Shown here: in pieces, positions 1-8,484 of the stretch
How the letters are laid out: each line of letters opens with the position of its first letter
How positions within the stretch are numbered: the stretch's first letter is position 1
Origin: Candidatus Latescibacterota bacterium
GTDB lineage: Bacteria > Eisenbacteria > RBG-16-71-46 > SZUA-252
Length of the DNA: 12,108 nucleotides
Assembly: GCA_016207265.1 (NCBI GenBank)
Contig: JACQPZ010000119.1
Location: forward strand, 1-12,108
Direction of reading: 5' to 3'
Notes under the pieces: model-generated
What the model was told of the DNA's origin: nothing
The model's database searches: none
What the model saw: the letters and a program-made list of their open reading frames with translations, nothing else
Translations under genes and position numbers: made by a program

Positions 1-14
1 GCCGGGTGCAACGT

Positions 15-49
15 GCGAAGGGCCGGCTCCTCCACAGCCGGCCCTTCGC
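15..49 (-). terminator. Inverted repeat after ftsZ, probable operon terminator
   Basis: A perfect 13-base-pair GC-rich inverted repeat has arms at 15-27 and 37-49 and a 9-base loop. It lies 38 bases beyond the ftsZ stop codon, where an operon terminator is expected. On the minus strand the stem is followed by a mixed sequence with no run of T, and the plus strand has no good T run either. It is therefore not a textbook intrinsic terminator. It could be a U-less terminator, a Rho-assisted end or an mRNA-stabilising hairpin. The bases between the hairpin and the stop codon (50-87) show nothing else recognisable. Confidence 0.6.
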
Positions 50-87
50 GTTCTCGGACCGAATCGTGCGGGTCGTTTCTCGGTCCG

Positions 88-1332
88 CTAATCCATCTGC
101 TTCCGCATGAAGGCGGGCACGTCCATGTTGTCGCGCGTGATCGCGCGCCCGCCGAAGGGCCGCCGGGCCGTCCCGGGCGACATCCGATACGCCGGACGCG
201 CCGAGGCCACGACCGCTTCCTCTTCCGGCGTCGGCTCATCCTCCATCGTGAGCCGTGCCGCCGGCCTTGCCGCGCGGTCGCGGGGCTCGATCTCGTAGAT
301 CCGCGGACCCTGCGGGCCCGGAAGGCCCGGAGCGCGCGCCGGAGCGGACGCCGGCTTCTGCTTCCCGTCCGCTTTTCCGAATCCGGTCGCGATCACGGTG
401 ATCGAGAGCCCGTCCTCCATCGACTCGTCGATCACCGCTCCGAAAATGACGTTGGCGTCGTGGCCCGCCGCGTCCACGACGACCGTGACCGCCTCGTTGA
501 TCTCATGGAGCGACATCGACTCTCCACCCGTCACGTTCACGAGCAGCGCCTCCGCCCCGGAGATCGAGATATCGTCCAGGAGCGGGCTCGAGACCGCCGA
601 CTGCGCCGCCTCGTACGCGCGGTTGGGACCCGTCGAGAATCCGGCGCCCATGAGCGCGTTCCCGCGCTCCGCCATGACCGTCTTCACGTCCGCGAAATCG
701 AGGTTCACGAGACCCGGCACGGTGATGAGATCGGAGATCCCCTTCGTCGCGTGATGAAGGACCTGGTCCGCGACGCGAAACGCCTCCTTGAGCGGCGTCG
801 TGCGGTCCACGATCGTGAGAAGCCTCTGGTTCGGGATCACGATGAGCGTGTCCACCCGCTCCCTGAGCTCCCTCAGTCCTTCCTCGGCAAGCTGCATGCG
901 GCGCCGGCCCTCGAAATCGAACGGCCGCGTGACGACCGCGACCGTGAGCGCTCCCTGCGCCCGGGCGATCCGCGCCACGACCGGCGCGGCCCCCGTGCCC
1001 GTGCCGCCGCCCATGCCCGCGGTCACGAACACCATGTCCGCTCCCTGGAGCGCCTCCGCGATCAGCGCCTCGTCCTCCTCCGCGGCCTGGCGACCGACGC
1101 TCGGATTCGCCCCCGAGCCGAGCCCCTTGGTGACGTTCTCCCCGAGCTGGATCTTCTTCGTGCTGAGCGATTGGTCCAGCACCTGCGCGTCCGTGTTGGC
1201 CGCGATGAACTCCACACCGTGCAGGCCGGATTGGATCATCCGGTTCACCGCGTTCCCTCCCGCGCCTCCGACGCCGATCACCTTGATCGAGGCCCCCACC
1301 GCCGCTTTCCCGTCATCGATCAACTCAAGCAT
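88..1332 (-). CDS. ftsZ: Cell division protein FtsZ
   Basis: This is the tubulin-like GTPase that polymerises at midcell into the Z ring and recruits the divisome. The 414-residue product has the full domain order. The N-terminal GTP-binding domain contains the glycine loop [11 protein letters not shown] (21-31) and the tubulin signature GGGTGTG (108-114). The T7 synergy loop NLDFADV (210-216) carries the conserved acidic residues D212 and D215 that complete the GTPase site of the next subunit. A C-terminal domain runs to about 320. A Pro/Ala/Arg/Glu-rich disordered linker (about 321-400) follows, then the terminal peptide [11 protein letters not shown] (404-414), close to the FtsA/ZipA-binding consensus. 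The ATG is preceded by AGGGAGG, with GGAGG ending 9 bases upstream. ftsZ is the last gene, 27 bases after ftsA, and a hairpin follows it. Everything needed for function appears present. Confidence 0.99.
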   Translation of the reverse strand: MLELIDDGKAAVGASIKVIGVGGAGGNAVNRMIQSGLHGVEFIAANTDAQVLDQSLSTKKIQLGENVTKGLGSGANPSVGRQAAEEDEALIAEALQGADMVFVTAGMGGGTGTGAAPVVARIARAQGALTVAVVTRPFDFEGRRRMQLAEEGLRELRERVDTLIVIPNQRLLTIVDRTTPLKEAFRVADQVLHHATKGISDLITVPGLVNLDFADVKTVMAERGNALMGAGFSTGPNRAYEAAQSAVSSPLLDDISISGAEALLVNVTGGESMSLHEINEAVTVVVDAAGHDANVIFGAVIDESMEDGLSITVIATGFGKADGKQKPASAPARAPGLPGPQGPRIYEIEPRDRAARPAARLTMEDEPTPEEEAVVASARPAYRMSPGTARRPFGGRAITRDNMDVPAFMRKQMD

Positions 1333-1359
1333 CTCCCGAATCCTCCCTGGTTCGCTGGG

Positions 1360-2589
1360 TCAGACCAGCTCCTCGATCCATCGTTTCAGCCCGGTTGAAA
1401 TCCTGCCCAGGACGCCGCGCTCCGCCGCGTGCGGCCGCGCGTCCGTGATGTGGGCGTGGATCGCCAGTCCCACGCCCGTCGCAAATCGTGGGTCGCATAC
1501 CGCCTCCGTCAGTCCCGTGATACCCATCGGAATCCCGCGGCGCACCGGCAGGTCGAAGATCTGCTCGGCGAGCTCCGGCATTCCCTCCAAGGACGAAGCC
1601 CCTCCCGTCAGAACGACGCCGGCGCCGAGCAGGTCGGCGGCGTGGTTCTTGCGCATCTCCTTCTTGGCCAGCTCGAAGATCTCCTCGATCCTCGGCTCGA
1701 TCATCATCGCGAGCATGTGGCGCGAGACCTCGCGGTCCGGCCGCCCGCCCACGCTCGGCACCTGCACGACCTCCTCCGGGCGGACCATCGAGGTGAGCGC
1801 GCATCCGCATTGAAGCTTGAGGTGCTCGGCCCGCTCGACCGGCGTGCGCAGCCCGATGGCGAGATCGTTCGTCACGTTGGCTCCGCCCAGGCCGATGACG
1901 GCCGTGTGGCGGACGCTCCCCTCGTAGAAGATCGCCACGTCGGTCGTCCCGCCGCCGATGTCGAGGAGGGCCACTCCCAGGTCGCGCTCGTCCTGGTTCA
2001 GGACCGCGTTCGCGGAAGCCAGAGGCTCGAGCACCAGCTCCTCGACCGTGAGCCCGGCCCGCTCGGCGGCGCGCATGATGTTGCGGCAGGCGGAGGCCGC
2101 GCCCGTGATGATGTGGACCTCGGCCTCGAGCCGAACTCCGGACATCCCGACCGGGTCCCGGATTCCGTCCTGGTCGTCCACGATGAACTCCTGGGGCAGG
2201 ACGTGGAGGATCTCCCGGTCCGTGGGGATCGCCACCGCCTTCGCCGCCTCGATCACCCGCTCCACGTCGTGGGGACGGATCTCCGCATCCTTGCGGGAAA
2301 CCGCGATCACTCCGCGGCTGTTGATGCCGCGGATGTGGTCCCCTGCGATCCCGGCGTACACGCCGCGGATCGTCCTGCCCGACATCCGCTCCGCTTCCTG
2401 CACGGCGACCTGGATCGAGCGCGTCGTCTTCTCCAGATTCACGACGACGCCGCGCTTGAGCCCGTCGGAGGGAGCGGTCCCGACGCCCATGATGCGGATC
2501 CCCTCCCCGGCCTCGCTGGGTTCCGCGACGACCGCCGTGATCTTGGTCGTGCCGATGTCCAGCCCCGCGTACATGCCCGCTTCCGCCAT
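1360..2589 (-). CDS. ftsA: Cell division protein FtsA
   Basis: FtsA is the actin-family ATPase that tethers FtsZ filaments to the inner membrane and recruits later divisome proteins. The 409-residue product has the actin-fold motifs: phosphate-1 AGLDIGTTKI (8-17), phosphate-2 LLDIGGGTTDVAIF (208-221) and the adenosine motif VVLTGGASSLEGM (325-337). The FtsA-specific 1C subdomain lies at about 83-160. The C-terminus GVLGRISTGLKRWIEELV (392-409) fits the amphipathic membrane-targeting helix. GTG (2590-2592) and ATG (2587-2589) stand in tandem. ATG is preferred because GGAGGG (2595-2600) lies 5 bases from it but only 2 from GTG. It follows ftsQ by 13 bases. MreB or DnaK are excluded by the 1C domain, the C-terminal helix and the position beside ftsZ. 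Confidence 0.98.
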   Translation of the reverse strand: MAEAGMYAGLDIGTTKITAVVAEPSEAGEGIRIMGVGTAPSDGLKRGVVVNLEKTTRSIQVAVQEAERMSGRTIRGVYAGIAGDHIRGINSRGVIAVSRKDAEIRPHDVERVIEAAKAVAIPTDREILHVLPQEFIVDDQDGIRDPVGMSGVRLEAEVHIITGAASACRNIMRAAERAGLTVEELVLEPLASANAVLNQDERDLGVALLDIGGGTTDVAIFYEGSVRHTAVIGLGGANVTNDLAIGLRTPVERAEHLKLQCGCALTSMVRPEEVVQVPSVGGRPDREVSRHMLAMMIEPRIEEIFELAKKEMRKNHAADLLGAGVVLTGGASSLEGMPELAEQIFDLPVRRGIPMGITGLTEAVCDPRFATGVGLAIHAHITDARPHAAERGVLGRISTGLKRWIEELV

Positions 2590-2594
2590 CACGT

Positions 2595-2600
2595 CCCTCC
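2595..2600 (-). promoter_or_regulatory. Shine-Dalgarno site deciding the ftsA start
   Basis: GGAGGG on the minus strand stands just upstream of a tandem GTG-ATG pair. Its spacing is 2 bases to GTG and 5 bases to ATG. This favours ATG at 2587-2589 as the ftsA start and shortens the protein by one residue compared with the GTG reading. Confidence 0.7.
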
Positions 2601-2602
2601 GG

Positions 2603-3436
2603 TCACACCTTGTCCCGCGTCGCGGGCTCGTGGTCCAAACTGTCCGGAGCGCACCGGACGATCACCTGCCCTCGGAATCTCGCATCCACTCCCAGAACGC
2701 TCAGGCCGCGATCGCGGAGGTCGCGGAGGGTTGCCGTGATCGCCTTCAGGCACCGCGGCGTCGCCCACTCCGGATCGATCAGGATCGGGATCTGATCCCG
2801 CGCGGTCCGCAGCACGAGCCACCGCGGATCGCTGGCGACGATCTCGGAGATCTCCGGCAGAAGCCCCACGTCCGGGGCCTCGAGACGCGATACGAGGCGC
2901 AGGATCTCTTCGAGACGGGCCGTGAGAACGCGCGCGCCCGAGGCGCGCGTCCGGATCGCGAGCCCCGACACGACCGGCCGGTCGGCGACCAGCCCGCGCT
3001 GAAGCGGGGGCAGAATCGTCCCGGTCGAGTCCAATTCGAGAAGCGTCCCCGCGTTCAGGAGCACGAACGGCCGCCGCTCCCGCACCGCGACGCGGATCGC
3101 CGCCGGCAGACGCCGCACCGACGCGCTCTCGATCCGGGGATTCCGCTTCAATGCCCGGACGATCTCGGCGGGGCTCACGTCGAAGAGGCTCTCGCCTTCC
3201 CGGACCGCGATCGCCGAGCGCACCTCGTCCGGGGAAAGGGTGACGAGCCCGGTGACGTCCACCCGGCCGACCTGGAAGAGCGGCATCGCGCCGAGGGCGC
3301 GGGAGACCGGCCCGGCGAGCCTCATGAGACCCCAGCCCGCGATCACGAGAAGGAGGGCGGCCGCGAGGACACGCCGGTTCCGCCGGCGCCGCTCGGGGAG
3401 CCTGAGCCGCGCGGTGGTCCGGCACCCCGCCCTCAC
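2603..3436 (-). CDS. ftsQ: Cell division protein FtsQ (POTRA-domain divisome protein)
   Basis: FtsQ is a bitopic inner-membrane protein that links cytoplasmic FtsZ/FtsA to the septal synthesis enzymes, usually as a complex with FtsB and FtsL. The 277-residue product has a short Arg-rich cytoplasmic N-terminus (1-22), one hydrophobic segment (about 23-38), a POTRA domain starting near FQVGRVDVTG (54-63) and running to about 122, and then the periplasmic beta domain containing LLELDSTGTILPPL. Sequence conservation is low, as is normal for FtsQ; topology, length and position before ftsA carry the call. The GTG start at 3434-3436 overlaps the murC stop as GTGA, and AGAGGGGG ends 6 bases upstream. 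The open frame continues upstream, but that part lies inside murC and looks like Arg/Pro-rich shadow, so it is excluded. No murB or ddl separates it from murC. Confidence 0.93.
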   Translation of the reverse strand: MRAGCRTTARLRLPERRRRNRRVLAAALLLVIAGWGLMRLAGPVSRALGAMPLFQVGRVDVTGLVTLSPDEVRSAIAVREGESLFDVSPAEIVRALKRNPRIESASVRRLPAAIRVAVRERRPFVLLNAGTLLELDSTGTILPPLQRGLVADRPVVSGLAIRTRASGARVLTARLEEILRLVSRLEAPDVGLLPEISEIVASDPRWLVLRTARDQIPILIDPEWATPRCLKAITATLRDLRDRGLSVLGVDARFRGQVIVRCAPDSLDHEPATRDKV

Positions 3437-4800
3437 GCGGCGCCCCCTCTCGCGAGCTCGCCCACGCGGTGCACGTCCCCCGCGCCGATCGTGGCGAGCA
3501 GGTCGTCGGGACGCAGAATCTCGACCGCCGCTTTCGCCGCTTCGGCGAAATCCGCCGCCATCCGCACGCGGGTTGAGCCGCACGCTCGGATCGCGTCCGC
3601 CAGGACCTCCGACGTGACCCCGGGGATCGGCCGCTCGCCCGCGGGGTAGACGGGGAGGAGCACGAGCTCCGCAACGCCGCGGAAGCAGGTCCCGAACCGG
3701 TCGCGAAGCGCCTGCGTCCGGGTGAACCGGTGGGGCTGAAAGACGGCGACGATGCGGCGTCCGTAGGTCTCCCGGAGGGCTTCGATCGCCGCCTCGATCT
3801 CGGTCGGGTGGTGCGCGTAGTCGTCGATCCACAGGGCGCCGCGCACTTCCCCGCGGACCTCGAGCCTCCGGCTCACGCCCGCAAACTCCTCCAGGGCGTC
3901 CCGGATCGCCGCGATCGGGATCCCCAGCTCCCACCCCGCGACGGCCGCGGCGAGCGCGTTCCGCGCGTTGTGCCCGCCCGAGATCCGAAGCTGGATCGCG
4001 CCCTCGTCGCGCCCGCGCGCCATGAGCCGGAAGCGGACGCCGCGCGCGTCCACCGTGAGATCCCTGCCCTCGAAGTCGGCTCCGTCCGAGAAGCCGTACG
4101 TGAGGAGACGCCGCTTGACGCGCGGCCGAAGGGTCGTCGCGTTGGGATCGTCGTGCGGCAGGACAACCGTGCCGTAAAAGGGAACCCGGTTCACGAAGCT
4201 CAAAAACGCCTCCTGGACGCCGGCAAGATCCCGGTAGTAGTCGAGATGCTCGGCGTCGATGTTCGTGACGACCGCGATCGTCGGCGAGAGGAGGAGAAAG
4301 CTCCCGTCGCTCTCGTCCGCCTCGGCGACCAGGAACGGGCCCTGGCCCAGCCGCGCGTGGGCACCGACCGCCTTGAGCCGGCCGCCCACGATGACGGTGG
4401 GATCGAGGCCGCCGTGGGAGAGGATCTCTCCGACCATCGAGGTCGTCGTCGTCTTGCCGTGCGCCCCGGCGACCGCCACGGAGTACTTGATGCGCATGAG
4501 CTCGGCGAGCATCTCCGCGCGGGGGATGACCGGCACGTTCAGCTCGTGCGCGCGGCCGATCTCGACGTTGGTCTCCGGAATCGCGGTCGAGACGACGACG
4601 ACGTCGGCGCCCTCCACCTGCCGGGCGCGGTGCCCCACGAAGGTCCTCGCCCCGAGGGTGCGGAGCCTCACCACCGGCTCCGATTCCCTGAGGTCGGAGC
4701 CCGACACCTGATATCCGAGGTTCAGGAGCACCTCCGCGATCCCGCTCATTCCGCTTCCGCCGATTCCGACCAGGTGAATCCTCCGAATCCTTCCGTACAT
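3433..4800 (-). CDS. murC: UDP-N-acetylmuramate--L-alanine ligase MurC
   Basis: This cytoplasmic enzyme adds L-alanine to UDP-MurNAc using ATP, the first peptide step of peptidoglycan precursor synthesis. The 455-residue product is typical in length. It shows the N-terminal UDP-binding loop VGIGGSGMSG (11-20), the P-loop AGAHGKTTTT (111-120), EADESDGSF (160-168), TNIDAEHLDYY (179-189), HNARNALAA (277-285), DDYAHHPTEI (326-335) and FQPHRFTRT (354-362). The AHGKTTTT loop and the DDYAHHP and PHRFTRT motifs are characteristic of MurC. The related ligase Mpl is less likely given the dcw position between murG and ftsQ. The ATG lies 6 bases after the murG stop and has no clear Shine-Dalgarno sequence, so translation is probably coupled to murG. 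The stop overlaps the ftsQ GTG by 4 bases. Confidence 0.98.
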   Translation of the reverse strand: MYGRIRRIHLVGIGGSGMSGIAEVLLNLGYQVSGSDLRESEPVVRLRTLGARTFVGHRARQVEGADVVVVSTAIPETNVEIGRAHELNVPVIPRAEMLAELMRIKYSVAVAGAHGKTTTTSMVGEILSHGGLDPTVIVGGRLKAVGAHARLGQGPFLVAEADESDGSFLLLSPTIAVVTNIDAEHLDYYRDLAGVQEAFLSFVNRVPFYGTVVLPHDDPNATTLRPRVKRRLLTYGFSDGADFEGRDLTVDARGVRFRLMARGRDEGAIQLRISGGHNARNALAAAVAGWELGIPIAAIRDALEEFAGVSRRLEVRGEVRGALWIDDYAHHPTEIEAAIEALRETYGRRIVAVFQPHRFTRTQALRDRFGTCFRGVAELVLLPVYPAGERPIPGVTSEVLADAIRACGSTRVRMAADFAEAAKAAVEILRPDDLLATIGAGDVHRVGELARGGAA

Positions 4801-4806
4801 GCGGGC

Positions 4807-5943
4807 TCAGGTCCCGAGTGGAACCGGGCCCGCGTGCACGAGCTGCTCCATCGACCGCGCGATCCGCTGGGCCGCGTCCACCCGGGCGAACGCGCGCGCG
4901 TTCCGTCCGAGGCGCCTGAGCCTCGGCTCGTCGTTCAGCAGGGCTTCGATCCGGCCCTTAAGGCGCTCCGGATCGAGGTCTTTGTCCGCGATCATCTCGG
5001 CCGCGTCCCGATCCACGAGGCCGCGGGCGTTGTGCGTCTGATGATCGCGGGTCGCGTGCGGATACGGGATGAGGATCGCGGCGACGCCGCAGGCCGTCAG
5101 CTCGGCGATCGTCATCGCTCCGGCCCTGCAGATCGCGAGGTCGGCCACGGCGTACGCCTTCTCGATCGAATCGAGATAGGCAAACACCCGGACCGGGATC
5201 GGGAATCCGCGAAACCGCGCCTCGATGGCCTCGTGGTCCTCGGAACCCGTCTGCCAGACGATCTGGAGACCCGGGAGGTGGCGGAGGCGCTCGAGCGCGC
5301 CGGCCACCGCGCGATTGATGCTCTGGGCCCCGAGGCTTCCGCCGAAGACGAACAGCGTCCGCCGCGCGGCGTCGAGGCCGAGCGCCTCGTAGGAGGCCAT
5401 CCGATCCTGTTGGAGGAGCGAGCGGCGGATCGGGTTCCCCGAGACCCTCAGATTGTTCTTCCGGCGAAAGTATCCGCGCGACTCCACGAAGCTGATGTGC
5501 ACCTCGTCGGCGATCAGGTTGAGCCAGCGGTTCGTCGAGCCGGGGACCGAATTCTGCTCCTGCACGATCGTCGGAAGGCCGAACAGCCTCGCGATGATCA
5601 CGACCGGCGCGCTCACGTAGCTCCCGGTGCCCACGACGATGTGGGGCTTGAAATCAACGACGAGGCGGAACGACTGGGCGAGGGCCGCGAAGAATCCGAC
5701 CGCGGCGCCCACCATCGCGAGGCCCGGCCGCCTCGGGAACCCCCGGGCGGCGATCGCCCGCATCGAGAATCCCGCGCGCTCGACGGCGGCCGCCTCCGGG
5801 CCACGGCTCGTGCCGACGAAGAGCACCTGGGAATCGGGATGGCTCCGCATCCACTCCTCCGCGATGGCGATGCCCGGATAGAGATGCCCGCCGGTCCCTC
5901 CGGCGGCGATCAGCACCCGGATCGCCGTGGCGCTAGCGGCCAC
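4807..5943 (-). CDS. murG: Lipid II synthase MurG (undecaprenyl-PP-MurNAc-pentapeptide GlcNAc transferase)
   Basis: MurG transfers GlcNAc from UDP-GlcNAc to lipid I, giving lipid II, on the cytoplasmic face of the inner membrane. It is a GT28-family, GT-B-fold enzyme. The 378-residue reading shows the N-terminal glycine-rich loop AAGGTGGHLYPG (13-24), QEQNSVPGSTNR (128-139), the second glycine loop FGGSLGAQSIN (200-210), the donor-binding region ICRAGAMTIAEL (271-282) and IPYPHATRDHQTHNA (292-306). The chosen GTG (5941-5943) overlaps the end of ftsW by 11 bases and has a weak GGAAG seven bases upstream. A longer open frame to 6027 would add 28 residues lying within ftsW with no family resemblance. 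A GTG closer to the glycine loop is possible but has no ribosome binding site. The start is less certain than the identity. Confidence 0.96.
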   Translation of the reverse strand: MAASATAIRVLIAAGGTGGHLYPGIAIAEEWMRSHPDSQVLFVGTSRGPEAAAVERAGFSMRAIAARGFPRRPGLAMVGAAVGFFAALAQSFRLVVDFKPHIVVGTGSYVSAPVVIIARLFGLPTIVQEQNSVPGSTNRWLNLIADEVHISFVESRGYFRRKNNLRVSGNPIRRSLLQQDRMASYEALGLDAARRTLFVFGGSLGAQSINRAVAGALERLRHLPGLQIVWQTGSEDHEAIEARFRGFPIPVRVFAYLDSIEKAYAVADLAICRAGAMTIAELTACGVAAILIPYPHATRDHQTHNARGLVDRDAAEMIADKDLDPERLKGRIEALLNDEPRLRRLGRNARAFARVDAAQRIARSMEQLVHAGPVPLGT

Positions 5944-7102
5944 CCGGACGCTTCCGCGTGACGGTTCCGACGACCGGGCCGGTTCGAATGCCGGACTTGA
6001 TCTGACTTGCGACGTTGAGCAGGACACCGACGACCCCCAGGTTCACGACCAGCGCCGATCCGCCGTAGCTCAGGAACGGGAGCGGCAGGCCCGTCGTGGG
6101 GATGATTCCCGTCACGACCGAAAGGTTCATTCCAACGTAGACCGCGAGACTCAACGTGAGCCCCGAGGCGAGATAGAATCCGAACCGGTCGGGCGCCCGG
6201 CCGGCGATCTTGAGACCTCGCAGGAAGAGCACCGCGTAGACCACGAGGACCGAGGCCGCCCCCACGAATCCAAGCTCCTCCCCGATGACGGCGTAGATGA
6301 AGTCGGTGTGGGGGTCCGGCAGGAAGAAGAACTTCTGAAGCCCGCGCCCGGGACCTTCGCCCAGAACGCCGCCGGATCCGAGCGCGACGATCGACTGGTG
6401 GAGCTGCCAGCTCGTCCCCTGCGCGTCTCCCGTCAGCCAGTGCGAGAGCCAGCCCTGGACGCGGTCCATCATGTAGCGGTGGCGCAGGATCTGGATTCCC
6501 GCGAAGAGCGCGCCGGCGCCGGCCAGGACCGCGAGGTGGCGGTGGCGGGCCCCGGCGAGGTGGAGCATGAGCCCGCCCGTCACGAGGAGCGCGATCGTGC
6601 TCCCGAGGTTCGGCTGCTTGAGGATCAGGAGGGCGATCACACCGAGAACGACCGCTGCCGGCAGGACCCCGTCCCGGAAGGAGCGGACCCGGTCTCCCTT
6701 CCGGTCGAGCAGCTTCGCCAGGTAGACGACGCAGGCCACGCGCGCCACTTCCGTGGGCTGGAGCGTGAATTCGGCCACGGAAAGCCACCGGTTCGCGCCG
6801 CGAACGCCCACGCCGCCGAGGACGACCAGCGTCGCGAGGAGCGCGACGCTGGCGCCCAAAGCCCACGGAGCGATCGCGAGAAGGCGGCGGTAATCCACCT
6901 GGGAGAGGGCCAGCATCACGACGAGCCCGAGCAGAAGGCGGACGACCTGGCGCTTCAGGAAGAAGAACTGGGAGTGGAAGCGGTCCGCGCCCAAGAGCGC
7001 GCTCGAGGAGTAGACCATGACGAGCCCGAGCGCCAGGAGCGCCACGACGGGCAGGAGGATCCCCCAGTCGAGCCTCCGCGGTACGGCGATCGCGACGTTC
7101 AC
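5933..7102 (-). CDS. ftsW: Septal peptidoglycan glycosyltransferase FtsW (SEDS family)
   Basis: FtsW polymerises lipid II into glycan strands at the septum, working with the transpeptidase FtsI. The 389-residue product is a polytopic membrane protein with about ten hydrophobic segments, the first at about 14-32. SEDS motifs seen are GANRWL (102-107), QPTEVAR (115-121), KQPNLGST (162-169), PDPHTDFIYAVIGEELG (262-278) and GLPLPFLSYGGSALV (338-352). D267 in HTDF corresponds to the essential aspartate of the large periplasmic loop in FtsW/RodA. RodA is possible by sequence alone, but the position between murD and murG fits FtsW. The GTG start (7100-7102) overlaps the murD stop as GTGA, with AAAAGG 7 bases upstream. 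A longer open frame to 7201 is only murD shadow. The matching ftsI would be expected beyond the right edge. Confidence 0.96.
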   Translation of the reverse strand: MNVAIAVPRRLDWGILLPVVALLALGLVMVYSSSALLGADRFHSQFFFLKRQVVRLLLGLVVMLALSQVDYRRLLAIAPWALGASVALLATLVVLGGVGVRGANRWLSVAEFTLQPTEVARVACVVYLAKLLDRKGDRVRSFRDGVLPAAVVLGVIALLILKQPNLGSTIALLVTGGLMLHLAGARHRHLAVLAGAGALFAGIQILRHRYMMDRVQGWLSHWLTGDAQGTSWQLHQSIVALGSGGVLGEGPGRGLQKFFFLPDPHTDFIYAVIGEELGFVGAASVLVVYAVLFLRGLKIAGRAPDRFGFYLASGLTLSLAVYVGMNLSVVTGIIPTTGLPLPFLSYGGSALVVNLGVVGVLLNVASQIKSGIRTGPVVGTVTRKRPGGR

Positions 7103-8484
7103 CGGCGCGCCTTTTCGAGGGAGCGCCTGAGCTCGAGCACCGCGGCCTCGAATCGCGCGCCCCGCTCCTCGAAATTGCGGAACATGTCGTAGCTCGCGCA
7201 ACCCGGCGACAGCAGCACGACGCCTCCGGAGGCCGTGCGCGCATGCGCGATCTGAACGGCCTCTTCGAGCGTGGCCGCCCGATCATGCGGGATCGCGGGC
7301 CATGATTGCTCGAGCTTGGAAGCGGCTTCACCGACGTACACGGCGTGGCGCACGCGCTCCGCGACGAGGGCCCGGATCGAGACGAAGTCCCCGTCTTTGT
7401 CGCGCCCGCCTGCGATGAGGGTCACCGGCGGCCCGTAGGATTCGAGCGCGCGCTTGAGGGCGTCCACGTTCGTGGCCTTCGAGTCGTTGACGTACTGCAC
7501 CCCGTCGATCTCCGCGACCGGCGTGAGGCGATGCGGGAGCCCCCGGAACTCCCGGAGGGCTTTCGCGACCGCGCGCACGGGGATCCCCGCGGCGAGCGCC
7601 GCCGCCGAGGCGGCCGCCATGTTCTCCGTGTTGTGCGGTCCCTTGAGCGCCGACTCGTCGCGGCGGATGACGGCGCCCGACTTGCCGCCGAATCGGTAGT
7701 GGAGGATTCCCCCCTCCTCCCAGACCCCGTCCCCCGTCGGGTCGGCGAACCCGAACCAGAGCGGCTTCGATCTCATGGTGCGGAGCAGAAGCTCGATTCG
7801 TCCGTCTCCAAGCGGCTGCACGCGGAAGTCGGCCTCCGTCTGGCGCTGAAACATCCGCGCCTTGAGCCCCGCGTACCGCTCCATGCTTCCGTGGCGGTCG
7901 AGGTGATCGGGCGTCACATTGAGGAGCACGCCCACCGCGGGGCGAAAGCGCGTGCACGCCTCGAGCTGAAAGCTCGAGATCTCGACCACCAGGAGCCCGT
8001 CGCTCGGGATCTCCTCCGCCCGCTCGGAGAGCGCCGTGCCGATGTTTCCCAGGACCTCGGACTTCCGACCCGCGGCGCGCGCCATCGCGCCGAGCAGCTC
8101 CACCGTGGTGCTCTTCCCGTTCGTGCCGGTCACCGCCACGATCGGGGCGCGCGCCACCGCGAACCCCAGCTCGACCTCGGCCGCCACCGGGATCCCCCTC
8201 CGGTCGGCCTCGTTGAAGATCGGGAGCGTGAGCGGCACCCCCGGGCTCACGACGACGAGATCGCGCGCGTCGAGCTGCCCGGGATCGATCGCCCCGAACG
8301 CAAGCTCGACGCCGAGCGTCTTGAGCTCCGCCATGGAAGCGCCCAGCTCCTCCGCCTTCCGCCGATCCACGCCGCGGACCTGCGCCCCGTGGCGCACCAA
8401 GAGCTTCGCCGCGGCGCAGCCGCTCCGCGCGAGCCCCACGACGAGGGCCCGCGTTCCCGCGAACCAGGGCTTCTCGGATTCCAT
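7099..8484 (-). CDS. murD: UDP-N-acetylmuramoyl-L-alanine--D-glutamate ligase MurD
   Basis: This cytoplasmic ligase adds D-glutamate to UDP-MurNAc-L-Ala using ATP. The 461-residue product has the N-terminal Rossmann loop VVGLARSG (15-22), the P-loop GTNGKSTT (120-127), EISSFQLE (168-175), NVTPDHLDRH (189-198), YVNDSKATN (331-339), AGGRDKD (358-364) and the C-terminal SPGCASYDMFRNFEERG (426-442). NDSKATN and SPGCASYDMF are diagnostic of MurD. The ATG directly abuts the mraY TAG (TAGATG) and no Shine-Dalgarno sequence is visible, so it probably depends on coupling to mraY. One oddity: the short N-x-D-D element found after the central sheet in most Mur ligases reads as PLGDG here (around residues 221-229). 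The other active-site motifs are intact, so I read it as functional. Confidence 0.97.
   Translation of the reverse strand: MESEKPWFAGTRALVVGLARSGCAAAKLLVRHGAQVRGVDRRKAEELGASMAELKTLGVELAFGAIDPGQLDARDLVVVSPGVPLTLPIFNEADRRGIPVAAEVELGFAVARAPIVAVTGTNGKSTTVELLGAMARAAGRKSEVLGNIGTALSERAEEIPSDGLLVVEISSFQLEACTRFRPAVGVLLNVTPDHLDRHGSMERYAGLKARMFQRQTEADFRVQPLGDGRIELLLRTMRSKPLWFGFADPTGDGVWEEGGILHYRFGGKSGAVIRRDESALKGPHNTENMAAASAAALAAGIPVRAVAKALREFRGLPHRLTPVAEIDGVQYVNDSKATNVDALKRALESYGPPVTLIAGGRDKDGDFVSIRALVAERVRHAVYVGEAASKLEQSWPAIPHDRAATLEEAVQIAHARTASGGVVLLSPGCASYDMFRNFEERGARFEAAVLELRRSLEKARR

Noticed and set aside
13..1398. Plus-strand open frame of 461 codons opposite ftsZ
   Set aside because: It is an Arg/His/Asp-rich shadow of ftsZ and begins inside the terminator-like hairpin.
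3437..3934. N-terminal extension of ftsQ to position 3934
   Set aside because: The added residues are low-complexity and lie entirely within murC. The GTG overlapping the murC stop has a ribosome binding site and gives the normal FtsQ topology.
3730..5961. Very long plus-strand open frame (743 codons) opposite murC and murG
   Set aside because: The translation is Arg/Asp/His/Pro/Glu-rich low-complexity sequence with no family motif. It lies wholly antisense to two certain genes. Such frames are expected opposite GC-rich genes with strong third-position bias.
7838..8484. Possible frameshift in murD to explain the missing N-x-D-D element
   Set aside because: The reading frame is continuous with conserved motifs on both sides, and the alternative frames around the site do not restore the element.
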